Source: Azospirillum sp. OGB3 (GTDB lineage Bacteria; Pseudomonadota; Alphaproteobacteria; Azospirillales; Azospirillaceae). From it: 64,000 bases of DNA. Both the position numbers and the translations under genes were made by a program. The stretch is from assembly GCF_014192915.1 (NCBI RefSeq), contig NZ_JACHYN010000020.1, positions 1 to 64,000 on the forward strand. The letters are read 5' to 3'. The notes beneath the pieces were generated by a model. The model worked only from the letters and a program-made list of their open reading frames with translations. It made no database searches and had not been told where the DNA came from. How positions within the stretch are numbered: position 1 is the stretch's first letter; each line of letters starts with the position of its first letter. Below, piece by piece: positions 1 to 8,231 of the stretch.

Positions 1-78
1 ATGATCACCCTCGCCACAATCCGCCTCATGCTCCACCGCTTGGCTCACCCGAACCGGAAACGACTGCCATCCCCCTGA
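1..78 (+). pseudogene. Possible 3' tail of a truncated coding region
   Basis: A frame open from the window edge ends with TGA at 76-78. It encodes about 25 residues containing LATIRLMLHRL and a basic end. The basic, leucine-rich pattern resembles the C-termini of IS5-type transposases, but it is too short to assign. The ATG at position 1 is probably an accident of the window edge. The following 100 bases hold nothing I recognise. It could be an insertion-sequence remnant bordering the glycan region; this is a guess from composition only. Confidence 0.2.
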
Positions 79-195
79 CTTTTAAAACGGGCTGTAAATT
101 AATGCCAAGGCACTGACCCAACGGATTTTGTGGCTTGAAGATGATCGCCTTCGTTGCTTTCAAGCCGCATGAGTGGGAAACATTAGTGCTTTATG

Positions 196-1029
196 TCAAG
201 CACCGGCGGAAAGAGCATTGCTATTGGAGATGGACGCCAATATAGATTCAACCGTTACGAGTTCAGCCTGATAAGGCGCGATCAGGTTGCTTTCCTTTTT
301 TTGCTGGATTTGGTCGATCGCCATATCAACATCCGCAAATGATATATCGGTCAGGTCCCAGGGTGCATAGTCCCACCACTTTACTGCAAGAAGCTTCTCG
401 ACAGTCTTCTCTGGAAATCGCAGTCGCTTCACAACCGCAGGGTTTCCAACGACGATCGAATACGGAGGAACATCCCGGGTGACGACGGCGCACGCTCCAA
501 TGACGGCACCGTCGCCGATGGTTACGCCCATCTTGATGAAGGCCCCATGACCGATCCACACATCGTTTCCGATGACCGTATCTTTCGGGCCGTGCAAATT
601 CGAGTTGGGTTGCGGCGGAACGCTGTAGGAACGATAGAGGTCAGCTTGTGGCCATCCTTGGCCAACCGGAAACCGGAAATCATTCATGTACTGGAACGGG
701 CTGGTGCTCAACCAATCCATAGGATGATTGCCGCGTCCGCATTGAATGCTCTCGCCGAACGAGCAATAGCGGCCAATGCGGGCACCAAAGAAATAGCCGC
801 TCACCCCGTAGCTGAAAGCCCCCATGGAACCGCTATAAGCCCAATTCATCCACTGAACATGGCATGGCGGTTCAAACGTCGCGGCCAGCGGTACGTTCGT
901 CATCCCAGGTGTCCAGAAATTCGCAACGCCAGCTTCGGTAAGGGCTTTTTTTAGTTCTTCGGAAACTGGAACCAAACTCATGGGGACGGCACCTTTGCAA
1001 GGCTTCAGGACAGAAAGAGGGTAATTCAT
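196..1029 (-). CDS. CatB/Vat-type hexapeptide-repeat O-acetyltransferase
   Basis: Left-handed beta-helix acetyltransferase of the xenobiotic acetyltransferase group, probably moving acetyl from acetyl-CoA to a hydroxyl of a sugar in this glycan locus. Hexapeptide turns run through the middle (VIGNDVWIGHGAFIKMGVTI, then IGDGAVIGACAVV), followed by the typical closing VVGNPAVVKRLRF. GNHPMDW matches the place of the catalytic His in this family. The longest frame gives 277 aa. An internal ATG at 981 (261 aa) has a better ribosome-binding site (AAAGG about 12 bases upstream) and removes an unconserved-looking N-terminus, so it may be the true start. It lies alone and divergent from the sulfotransferase-like gene. 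The acceptor is unknown. Confidence 0.85.
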   Translation of the reverse strand: MNYPLSVLKPCKGAVPMSLVPVSEELKKALTEAGVANFWTPGMTNVPLAATFEPPCHVQWMNWAYSGSMGAFSYGVSGYFFGARIGRYCSFGESIQCGRGNHPMDWLSTSPFQYMNDFRFPVGQGWPQADLYRSYSVPPQPNSNLHGPKDTVIGNDVWIGHGAFIKMGVTIGDGAVIGACAVVTRDVPPYSIVVGNPAVVKRLRFPEKTVEKLLAVKWWDYAPWDLTDISFADVDMAIDQIQQKKESNLIAPYQAELVTVESILASISNSNALSAGA

Positions 1030-1337
1030 AAGGAGCGCGGCAGCAACAGCGAATCGCTAATGTGAAGTTCAAAACGTAAAATTGAACTTTGCATATCATG
1101 ACAAAAATCTTATCCACATCATAGTAATTGCGATAATTTCATGAAGTAAAAATTTTTTAGTAGATGGCTCTAGAACGTTATTCATCGCCGACATTTGTGG
1201 GATGACGAGGCGTATTCGAAATATTACTGGATGCATAGAATTTTGTTTTTTTATCGAGGCAAATACAATTTGTTGACGGGTGTGGCCTGTTCGTTCAATT
1301 AACCGTAAGGTGGTGTTCTGGTAAGGTTTTCAATGTC
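1030..1337. other. AT-rich divergent intergenic region
   Basis: The region separates two divergent genes and is markedly richer in A and T than its flanks (runs of T around 1150 and 1250). It probably holds both promoters. TTGACG at about 1272 is a plausible -35 for the rightward gene, but no good -10 follows at 16-18 bases, so I do not call a promoter. No RNA or small gene was seen. Confidence 0.4.
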
Positions 1338-2591
1338 ATGATTCTACGAAGTGCGGGTTTCGACGGCCGGCGTTGCCTTGTCGTATGCGGCATCGAACGG
1401 GGCGGAACCTCTATGGTTGCGGTGGCACTGGAAACGCTCGGCGTCTTCATGGGCGAATCGCTGGAGGCAACCGGTGAGGACAATGAAATCGGTATTGCGA
1501 TCAAAAGCTTGATAGCCGGACGCACCGAGGAAAAGGTCCTGACCATCAAGGACATCTTTGGACGCCGGGATGCCGCCCATCCGGTCTGGGGGTTCAAGAT
1601 CCCCAACATCTTCCGCACACCGGAGATCTTCGAGTGGCTCGAGAAGCCCGTCCTGATCTTCATTTTCCGGGATACGATCGCCATCAGTCAGCGCATGAGC
1701 AAAGCGATGCGGCGCGATCCGGCCGAAGCCGTGGCAAGCACCGGGCAGCTTCAGGCCGAGTTGCTTGACTGTTTCCTGACGACGCGCTTTCCGGCTTTGG
1801 GCTTCTCGTATGAGAAGGTTCTTCATGACCCTGCGAAGTTCGTCGACGAACTGGTCGGGGCGCTCGGGCTGAGTCCGACGCCCGAGCAGCGGGACGCGGC
1901 GATCGCGAAGATCATGCCCTCACCGGAGGCGTATCTCAAAATCAGCGGAAACGCCCAGGTTGTCGGCCAGTTGGAGCGATTCCAGGCCGGCTACATCTAT
2001 GGCTGGGCCCTCGACTTGACGAACGAACACACAACCATCACCGTCCAGATCGAGATCGATGGAACCGTCGTCGGCAACATCGAAGCGAATCTGCACCGTG
2101 GGGATTTGCTGGAATACTGCCGTGAGAATTTCCACCATGGCTTCCAGTACAAGGTTCCGGCTTCCTATTACGATGGCGTCGAGCGCACCATGCGGCTGTC
2201 CATCAAGGACGCGTCGTCCGTGCGGATCGGTGGCCAGGATCAGGTTCTGAAAATTCCCGCCGTCTTCGGAGTCCTGGAGGACATACTGAATGAGACGCAG
2301 CGTGGATGGGTCTACCGGCACGGCCAGTCCGCCGAAGGCCTCACGATCCGGTACAAGATCGACGACCAGGAGGTCGCCACCGTCAAAGCGGATTACCCGC
2401 GGGACGACCTCGAGCCAGCCGGGTTCATTGGCGCAGCGGGTATCTGCGTTGCGCTCGACGACCGCTTTCTGGATGGAAACGTTCACAAGATCGAATTCGA
2501 AGTCGAGGGTGTCGATGAATGGGTCATCGAGGGCAGCCCACGATATATGAGATTTCCAAAGGCGGCCCCACGAGCCCCGGAGTCCACGTGA
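1338..2591 (+). CDS. Sulfotransferase-like P-loop protein with two C-terminal GWAW modules
   Basis: 417 aa. The N-terminal 200 residues resemble a sulfotransferase fold: a phosphate-binding loop GIERGGTSMVA at residues 18-28 and FIFRD at 108-112, in the place of the second nucleotide-binding element. The C-terminal half holds two similar beta-rich modules, about 209-305 (YIYGWALDL) and 311-405 (QRGWVYRHG), each followed by an IDG/IDD strand and a charged RxDL segment. The same module occurs in glycosyltransferases and a GNAT protein in this window. The likely role is sulfation or a related transfer onto a surface glycan, with the modules perhaps binding sugar or anchoring a complex. It has no signal peptide, so a cytoplasmic location is expected. 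The PAPS assignment is inference. Confidence 0.7.
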   Translation: MILRSAGFDGRRCLVVCGIERGGTSMVAVALETLGVFMGESLEATGEDNEIGIAIKSLIAGRTEEKVLTIKDIFGRRDAAHPVWGFKIPNIFRTPEIFEWLEKPVLIFIFRDTIAISQRMSKAMRRDPAEAVASTGQLQAELLDCFLTTRFPALGFSYEKVLHDPAKFVDELVGALGLSPTPEQRDAAIAKIMPSPEAYLKISGNAQVVGQLERFQAGYIYGWALDLTNEHTTITVQIEIDGTVVGNIEANLHRGDLLEYCRENFHHGFQYKVPASYYDGVERTMRLSIKDASSVRIGGQDQVLKIPAVFGVLEDILNETQRGWVYRHGQSAEGLTIRYKIDDQEVATVKADYPRDDLEPAGFIGAAGICVALDDRFLDGNVHKIEFEVEGVDEWVIEGSPRYMRFPKAAPRAPEST

Positions 2592-2624
2592 TGTGAACTC
2601 CAGGGTCCGGGAACGGGCAAGCGG

Positions 2625-3863
2625 CTACCGCACCAGCCATTCCTCGACGGTGGGGGAGACTGTGCACAGCTTCATCCAGCGGTCGCCCGTGGGCTGGCCC
2701 TGGCGGACGCGCAGTTTCCCCATCAAGCCGACAATCGTCCATTCCGGTCGTTCGGCGCGCGGGCGATAAGGCCGGGCCGGGTCGAAGGCCGGGTTGAGGA
2801 TCGGTCGCCGTTGCACCGTCCGGCGGGCCTCCGGAGGAACCGCCGTGTCCTGGGGGATGGCGTCGGCGGGGCAGCGGTGCGGGCGGATGTCGGGCGGAGC
2901 GCCGGGGTCGGCGGCTGGCACCGTTTCCTGCCACTCCACAAGTTCGTACTCTTCGGTCAGCAGGCTGCCGTAATCGTCGCGCCGGTATTTGCCGGCCCAG
3001 CAATTCCAGGCGGCGTCGCCGACGATGGTCGGGTTGGCGCCGACCACGCCGACGATGCGGGCAGGCGGGTCGCTGGCCAGTGCTGGACGGATGCGCCCGC
3101 TCTCCAGCACCACGGCCAGGCCACGCCGGTCCTCGGCGTCCGGGTTGCCGTCGGCCCATTCGAAGAACTCGGCGTAATCGGCGCCCCCGCCGGTCCAAGC
3201 CCCGTCGGCGTAGGCGCTGCCGTCGCCCAGGAGTTTGAACTTGGTGTCGGGGGTGGAGGAAACGCCGGCCCGCGCCTGCAGAAACATGAACCCGTTCGAT
3301 CCCGGACGGTCGGCGTCGAGCAGAAGCGCCTGACTGGCGTAGGCGCCGTGGCTGACATGGGCGCGCATCGCCGGCGATGCGGAATCGCTGGTCGTCGCCA
3401 GAAGGCTCTGGCCGGTGCTGGCCACATGGAGCCGGGCGCCGGGAAAGAACGTGCCGATGCCGACCTTGCCGTCGGGCTGGCCGCGCAGGAACTCCGCGTT
3501 GTTGGCGTAGAGCGCCAGAACGTGGTTGCTGAGGTTGCCGAAGACGGTCGCACCGCCACCGGCAACGGTGTACCAGCGGGCGTCGACGGCGTTTCCATCG
3601 TACAGGCGGATCTGCGGCGTTCCGGCCCGGACTTCCAGGGGAACCGTCGGGCTGCATCCGACGCCCATCCGACCGCCGGCGTCCACCCGGACCCGTTCCG
3701 CTCCCCCGGTCGCAATCGCCAGCGTGTCGGCGGCGGGCGAGAACAGGCCGGTGTCCGGGTCCCCGGCGAAGCCAACGGCTGCCGCCGCCGCCGAGCCGCC
3801 GGTCACCTGCAACGGGGGCAGCGGCAGCGGGACGATCATGTCATGATGATAGGCCCCACTCAT
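2625..3863 (-). CDS. Phage tail-fibre-like surface protein with C-terminal Peptidase_G2-like autoprocessing domain
   Basis: 412 aa. The N-terminus carries the tail-fibre signature GDPDTGLFSPAADTLA followed by RMGVG, seen in phage appendages. A second KVGIGT repeat comes near residue 150. From about residue 225 (GADYAEFFEWADGNP, then IVGVVGANPTIVGD and WAGKYRRDDYG) it matches the intramolecular-chaperone, self-cleaving domain known from phage neck appendages (Peptidase_G2). Its ATG overlaps the stop of the small gene upstream (ATGA), so the two are translated together. No other phage structural genes are near, which suggests a domesticated appendage protein acting on or at the cell surface. 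The function is inferred from domains only. Confidence 0.7.
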   Translation of the reverse strand: MSGAYHHDMIVPLPLPPLQVTGGSAAAAAVGFAGDPDTGLFSPAADTLAIATGGAERVRVDAGGRMGVGCSPTVPLEVRAGTPQIRLYDGNAVDARWYTVAGGGATVFGNLSNHVLALYANNAEFLRGQPDGKVGIGTFFPGARLHVASTGQSLLATTSDSASPAMRAHVSHGAYASQALLLDADRPGSNGFMFLQARAGVSSTPDTKFKLLGDGSAYADGAWTGGGADYAEFFEWADGNPDAEDRRGLAVVLESGRIRPALASDPPARIVGVVGANPTIVGDAAWNCWAGKYRRDDYGSLLTEEYELVEWQETVPAADPGAPPDIRPHRCPADAIPQDTAVPPEARRTVQRRPILNPAFDPARPYRPRAERPEWTIVGLMGKLRVRQGQPTGDRWMKLCTVSPTVEEWLVR

Positions 3864-4189
3864 GACCGTCCTCCAAAGAAGGACAGCGACACGAGGCAGG
3901 CAGCCGGAGCGACCAGCCCCAGGACGGTGCCGGCCTCGACCCGCCGCGCCTGGGGAGCCAGTTCGGGAGCACCGCCGCTCAGGTCGCTTCCCGTCGGCAG
4001 CGCGGCGCCGCCACCGTACTGCACCCAGAAGAGGCCGGTGGCGTTGAACAGGACGCTGACCGCTTCATTCGGAACGGTGACCGTCTGCCCAACCCCCGCC
4101 GTCAGTGCCACGACATGGCGGCTGGAGGACGGATGCAGGATCGCGGTCGGCAATCCCATATCGTCCTGGTAGGTTCGAAATCCTTGCAT
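3860..4189 (-). CDS. Small beta-rich protein coupled to the tail-fibre-like gene
   Basis: 109 aa from the ATG at 4189, which has GGGAGAAAG just upstream; a longer in-frame start exists but would run through a terminator hairpin. I do not recognise a family. The sequence is rich in V, G, A and T with alternating hydrophobic residues (VVALTAGVGQTVTV, FWVQYGGGAAL), suggesting a small beta-sandwich, and it ends in a hydrophobic stretch with a final GGRS. Stop and next start overlap by four bases, so it probably works with the tail-fibre-like protein, perhaps as a capping or attachment subunit. That role is inference. Confidence 0.6.
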   Translation of the reverse strand: MQGFRTYQDDMGLPTAILHPSSSRHVVALTAGVGQTVTVPNEAVSVLFNATGLFWVQYGGGAALPTGSDLSGGAPELAPQARRVEAGTVLGLVAPAACLVSLSFFGGRS

Positions 4190-4225
4190 GGCTTTCTCCC
4201 GGCTCGTCGTCGCGAGCACAAAAAA

Positions 4226-4251
4226 CCCCGCCGCGGTGCAACCGGGCGGGG
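4226..4251 (-). terminator. Rho-independent terminator
   Basis: The inverted repeat CCCCGCC / GGCGGGG (4226-4232 with 4245-4251) is flanked on both sides by A/T runs. Read on the minus strand, the stem is followed by six Ts. It lies after the family 2 glycosyltransferase gene and before the small tail-associated gene, so it should separate those two transcription units. The flanking As on the other side make it potentially bidirectional. Confidence 0.75.
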
Positions 4252-4378
4252 TGAAAAAACGACACAATAGGGCCTTGATCGGCGCAGCCTGGCGGCGCTG
4301 CAAGGCCGTGTCAAGGTATATTATCCTAGTGCAATCTCATCATCGTTGGAGAAAGCGGATTCACCGTCGCAGGGTCTC

Positions 4379-6592
4379 TCACCGACGAAGCATCGATTCC
4401 CCCCAGACATGGCGCGGCGGCAGGGCCAGGCCGGTGAAGGGACGCTTGTCGAGGTTCAGGTTCGGGCTGTAGTGCGGGTCCCGCAGCATGGCGTGCCGCC
4501 ACCGCGCCCGCATGTGCATCTCTTCCCGGAGGGCGCGGGCTTGGCGGTCGGGCGGGACATCGCGGCCGCGGCTGACCGACTCGTCGTGATAGAGTTCGAC
4601 ATGCGGCGTCCAGACGATCAGCTTTCCGCTTTCCCTGATGCGGAGACACAGATCCACGTCGTTGTATGCGACCGGAAGGTTTGCGGAGTCGAAGCCCCCG
4701 ACCCCGTGGAACGTCTCTGTCCGGCAGAACAGGCAGGCGGCGGTGACCGCGGAATAGTTCCCTGCGACGCTGGTCCTGCCGAAATACCCGTCGTCGTTCC
4801 GGTGCGTGTGCTGGAACGCGTTTTCCGCCAGCCCGTCGACGCCGATGACGATCCCGCCATGCTGGAGCATCTCGTTGCGGTACAAGAGTTTAGCTCCCAC
4901 CGCCCCGACCTCGGGACGGCCGAGGAGTCCGACGATCTCCTCCAACCAGCCGGGCGTGATGAGTTCGACGTCGTTGTTGACGAAGCCCAGCACGGCCCCC
5001 CTGGCGATCCCCGCGGCCATGTTGTTCATGTCCGAGAAGTTGAAATAGGAATCGTAGGGAACCACGCGGATGCTTCCGGTTGCGGATTCCCGCCGCAGAT
5101 ACGCCACGGTTTCCGCGTCCCGGCTTTGATTGTCGATCACGATGATTTCGTAATTCGGATAGGTCGTGCGCCTGCGGATGCTGTCGATGCAGGTCCTGAG
5201 GAGATCGAGCCGGTCGCGCGTGGGAACGATCAGGCTGACCAGGGGACGGGAATGCGGGACGGGCCACCGCACGCGGCGCCTCGCTCCGTTGCCGGCCGCC
5301 GCCTGGACGGTTGCGGGGAAGCCGCGGCGATGCAGGTGGTTCTGGATGGCAGCGACCCAGCCGTCGGTGCACTGGTCCACCCCTTTCAGGCGGGTCAGCG
5401 TTTCCGGCACATGGACGATCCGGTCGGGCTTGGCGTCCTCGATGGCGGAGACTTTCGCATCCGGAATGGTGAGGGCGGGAGGCTTGCCGGCCAGAAGGCC
5501 CGAGCGGACCAGAAAAATCCCGCAGGTGTAATCCTGCGACAGGAACAGGTCGTAGTTCCAGTCCGGGCGGAACCATGGCCGGACCCCTTCCGGGGTTTCC
5601 ACCTCCGCGTCGGCATAGAGAATGTCGGCGCCGGTTTCGACGAACAGCCGCAACGCGCGGTGCAGCGCGTCGGGCAGCAGCTGCGCGAAGGGATCGACGA
5701 AGGCCAGGATCTCGGGCTGGTCGGCCGGGCCCGGAAGCGTGGGCAAGCCGCCTCCGCCGATGATCCGATGGGCGGGGAGGGCGATCGGTGGATGGTTGCC
5801 TCCGCGCGCGAAGCCGCCGAAGCACATCCGCCAGAATTCATAATCGTGCCAGGGAATGGAGCAGGGATAGCGCGCTTCGACCTGTTGGATGTAGCGGTCG
5901 ATGACACCGACCTGCACCATGATCCGCTGGGAGCTTTCGAGCGGCAGCGCGCGCATCATCGAATGGAGCACGGAGCGGGGGCCATGGGGGACAGCCATCG
6001 CCCGCACCGGGCTGCCTTTCAGGGCAACGTCGCCTTCGGCTTCGATGGTGACCAAGCGTTCCCGGCCATCGGCGAGTTCCGGCGGCAGATGAATTCTGAA
6101 AACATGCCTGCCGTTGCCGAAGCCGGCGTCGAGCAGGTCACCGCGGAATTCATCGGCTGTGGCCCACGCCACCACCGCGCCGTCCACGACCGCCTTGACG
6201 CGAAGCGGCCGGTCGGGTGCCGCCCGGTCCCAGCACCAGCCTTCCACCGCCAAGCCGTGGCTGTGCTCGACATAGCCCTCGACGGTCGGAGCCGTGGGCC
6301 GGGCCGGGCCGCGCGCTTCGCCGGGCAGCATGAAGAGGCTGTTGGCGACGCGCACGCGGGCCAGCTGCCTCTCGCCCAAAGGCAGTGGAATGCTGAACCC
6401 GTAGCCTCCGTCGCCGTGACCGGAGGCAGCCGGATCGTCCTGCGTCCGGTTGGCGGCGCCAATCGCCCTGACCGTGCCATCGACCAGAACTTCCAGCACG
6501 AGCCTCATGCCGGGCTGGCGCGGATTCCAGGCCCATCCGACGATGTTGCCGTTCCAATAGCCCTGAACACAGCCTTCAATCGTATCGATCAT
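4379..6592 (-). CDS. Family 2 glycosyltransferase with N-terminal GWAW modules and a partial second GT2 half
   Basis: About 737 aa from the ATG at 6592; GTG codons just upstream are alternatives. Residues 6-90 and 103-198 are two GWAW modules (GNIVGWAWNPRQPG, AVEGWCWDRAAPD, with a DxRGDLLDAG-type segment). Residues 290-400 look like the second half of a GT2 domain (ADILYADAEVE, FRPDWNYDL) lacking the usual start. A full GT-A domain begins near residue 450: SLIVPTRDRLDLLRTCI, EIIVIDNQS, GAVLGFVNNDVEL. It probably adds sugars to a lipid-linked or surface glycan at the cytoplasmic face. It stands alone between a terminator and the divergent gmd operon. The donor sugar is unknown. Confidence 0.85.
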   Translation of the reverse strand: MIDTIEGCVQGYWNGNIVGWAWNPRQPGMRLVLEVLVDGTVRAIGAANRTQDDPAASGHGDGGYGFSIPLPLGERQLARVRVANSLFMLPGEARGPARPTAPTVEGYVEHSHGLAVEGWCWDRAAPDRPLRVKAVVDGAVVAWATADEFRGDLLDAGFGNGRHVFRIHLPPELADGRERLVTIEAEGDVALKGSPVRAMAVPHGPRSVLHSMMRALPLESSQRIMVQVGVIDRYIQQVEARYPCSIPWHDYEFWRMCFGGFARGGNHPPIALPAHRIIGGGGLPTLPGPADQPEILAFVDPFAQLLPDALHRALRLFVETGADILYADAEVETPEGVRPWFRPDWNYDLFLSQDYTCGIFLVRSGLLAGKPPALTIPDAKVSAIEDAKPDRIVHVPETLTRLKGVDQCTDGWVAAIQNHLHRRGFPATVQAAAGNGARRRVRWPVPHSRPLVSLIVPTRDRLDLLRTCIDSIRRRTTYPNYEIIVIDNQSRDAETVAYLRRESATGSIRVVPYDSYFNFSDMNNMAAGIARGAVLGFVNNDVELITPGWLEEIVGLLGRPEVGAVGAKLLYRNEMLQHGGIVIGVDGLAENAFQHTHRNDDGYFGRTSVAGNYSAVTAACLFCRTETFHGVGGFDSANLPVAYNDVDLCLRIRESGKLIVWTPHVELYHDESVSRGRDVPPDRQARALREEMHMRARWRHAMLRDPHYSPNLNLDKRPFTGLALPPRHVWGESMLRR

Positions 6593-6968
6593 GCGCACCA
6601 CGGCTGCCGACGGTTTCCGCCTCGGGGAAAGTATGGGACATCATACTCGACCGTAGGTTTGGCGCTTGAAAGCGGCGGACGATAGAGCTTTTTTCAAACG
6701 GCGCGCATTTTCCGGTTGAATTCTCCAGGCCGCCGCCGGGCATTCGGAAAATGGCTCGCGCGTTCTCTCTGCGCCATGGGCCGCGTTCCCGAAGGCCGCT
6801 GGGGACCGGCGAGCAAAAACGTTGAAGTCAGCGGCTGAACCGCGCATTCATGCAGAACTCCGCCATGGAGCCCCTTCGGCGTCGTGAAGGGGGGCGGCCA
6901 GGGCCACCCGGTCCGACCCGTGCTGCCCGGAGCACGCGCGGAACAGGTTTCGGAAACAGGAGCATGAG
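6593..6968. other. Divergent intergenic region upstream of gmd
   Basis: It lies between the leftward glycosyltransferase and the rightward gmd operon and should contain both promoters. There is an A/T-rich patch around 6685-6715. A short leftward frame at 6641-6847 has no recognisable protein character. I see no RNA or clear operator. Confidence 0.35.
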
Positions 6969-8051
6969 TTGAGCAAGGTTGCTTTGATCACCGGGGTCAC
7001 GGGGCAGGACGGTGCCTATCTTGCCGAGCTTCTGTTGTCGAAGGGCTACGTCGTCCATGGCGTCAAGCGGCGCTCCTCCTCCTTCAACACGGAACGGGTG
7101 GAGAATCTGTACCGCGACATGCACGAGGAGGACGTCCGCTTCCGGATGCATTACGGCGACCTGACCGACGCGACGAACCTGATCCGCATCGTCCAGGAGG
7201 TCCAGCCGGACGAGATCTACAACCTTGCTGCCCAGAGCCATGTGCAGGTGAGCTTCGAGACGCCGGAATACACGGCGAATGCCGACGGGCTGGGGACGCT
7301 GCGCCTGCTGGAGGCGATCCGCATCCTGAAGCTGGAGGGCAAGACGCGCTTCTACCAGGCCTCCACGTCGGAGCTGTTCGGCAAGGCGCAGGAGACGCCG
7401 CAGCGGGAGACGACGTCCTTCTACCCGCGCAGCCCCTATGCGGTGGCCAAGCTCTACGCCTACTGGATCACGGTGAACTACCGCGAGGCCTACGGCTTCC
7501 ACGCGTCCAACGGCATCCTGTTCAACCACGAGGGGCCGACCCGCGGCGAAACCTTCGTGACCCGCAAGATCACCCGCGCGGTCGCCGCCATCCAGTTCGG
7601 CCTTCAGAAGACGCTTTACCTCGGCAACCTGGACGCCAAGCGCGATTGGGGCCATGCCCGCGACTATGTCGAGGGGATGTGGCGCATCGTTCAGCAGGAC
7701 CGGCCGGACGACTATGTGCTGGCCACCGGCGAGACCCACTCCATCCGTGAGTTCGTGGAGTTGGCCTTCGGCCATGTCGGCCGCCGGATCGAGTGGCGGG
7801 GGACGGGCGTGGACGAGAAGGGGATCGACGCCGACACGGGCGATGTGCTGATCGAGGTCGATCCGCGCTATTTCCGTCCGACCGAGGTGGACCTGCTGCT
7901 GGGCGACCCGTCCAAGGCGCGGGACAGGCTGGGCTGGACCTACACCACCAGCTTTGCCGACCTCGTCCGCGAGATGATGGAGAGCGACCTCGCCCGTTTC
8001 GGGCAGGACGATCCTGCCCGAAACGGGCGCGAAACCGGGCGCCGCTCCTGA
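6969..8051 (+). CDS. gmd: GDP-mannose 4,6-dehydratase
   Basis: 360 aa, normal length for the family. It converts GDP-D-mannose to GDP-4-keto-6-deoxy-D-mannose in the cytoplasm, the branch point for GDP-fucose, GDP-rhamnose, GDP-perosamine and GDP-colitose. The Rossmann motif GVTGQDGAYLAE is at residues 8-19, followed by STSELFG with the catalytic Thr region, YAVAK with the catalytic Tyr and Lys, and RRSSSFNTERV. The start is a TTG at 6969 preceded by CAGGAGC; the ATG five bases earlier runs straight into a stop. It is the first gene of an operon with the ABC exporter and fcl, and it could also feed the ColD-like dehydratase at 51.7 kb. The last 20 codons contain a perfect inverted repeat. Confidence 0.95.
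   Translation: MSKVALITGVTGQDGAYLAELLLSKGYVVHGVKRRSSSFNTERVENLYRDMHEEDVRFRMHYGDLTDATNLIRIVQEVQPDEIYNLAAQSHVQVSFETPEYTANADGLGTLRLLEAIRILKLEGKTRFYQASTSELFGKAQETPQRETTSFYPRSPYAVAKLYAYWITVNYREAYGFHASNGILFNHEGPTRGETFVTRKITRAVAAIQFGLQKTLYLGNLDAKRDWGHARDYVEGMWRIVQQDRPDDYVLATGETHSIREFVELAFGHVGRRIEWRGTGVDEKGIDADTGDVLIEVDPRYFRPTEVDLLLGDPSKARDRLGWTYTTSFADLVREMMESDLARFGQDDPARNGRETGRRS
7991..8029. repeat. Perfect 18-bp inverted repeat inside the 3' end of gmd
   Basis: The arm CGCCCGTTTCGGGCAGGA (7991-8008) is followed by the 3-base loop CGA and its exact complement (8012-8029). It lies in the last codons of gmd and encodes part of a non-conserved tail. The stem is far stronger than needed for coding and has no T run after it. 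Possible roles are an RNA stability element protecting the gmd message from 3' exonucleases, or a protein-binding palindrome. Another stem follows 26 bases later. Confidence 0.8.
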
Positions 8052-8054
8052 TCC

Positions 8055-8092
8055 TTAACGCGCCGTTCCCCCGGAGCGGTCCGGCGCGTTAA
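8055..8092. repeat. Inverted repeat after gmd
   Basis: TTAACGCGCC (8055-8064) pairs exactly with GGCGCGTTAA (8083-8092) around an 18-base loop that is itself GC rich. It starts three bases after the gmd stop codon. No T run follows, so it is not a classical terminator. It may attenuate or process the transcript between gmd and the exporter genes, which sit 140 bases further on. Confidence 0.65.
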
Positions 8093-8231
8093 GGCTGTGA
8101 AGCCACTGACGAACGGAGTATACAAGCCGCCGTTCGGTTGGTTTCGTTCGGAGTTCGTGTGGTGTTGTCCAGAGCCTCCTCGCCGTGGCGCTGCCTGTGT
8201 GCGGTCGCGGCTTGCACCCAAGGCGCCTGCA

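Noticed and set aside
4346..6685. Rightward open frame of 779 codons
   Set aside because: It is antisense to the GT2 gene. High GC leaves long frames open on the opposite strand. Its protein has no motifs, while the leftward frame shows clear GT2 and GWAW blocks.
8097..8231. Upstream extension of the exporter permease
   Set aside because: The extra 45 codons (Cys, Pro and Arg rich) are unlike the family, and the ATG at 8232 has a better position and ribosome-binding site.
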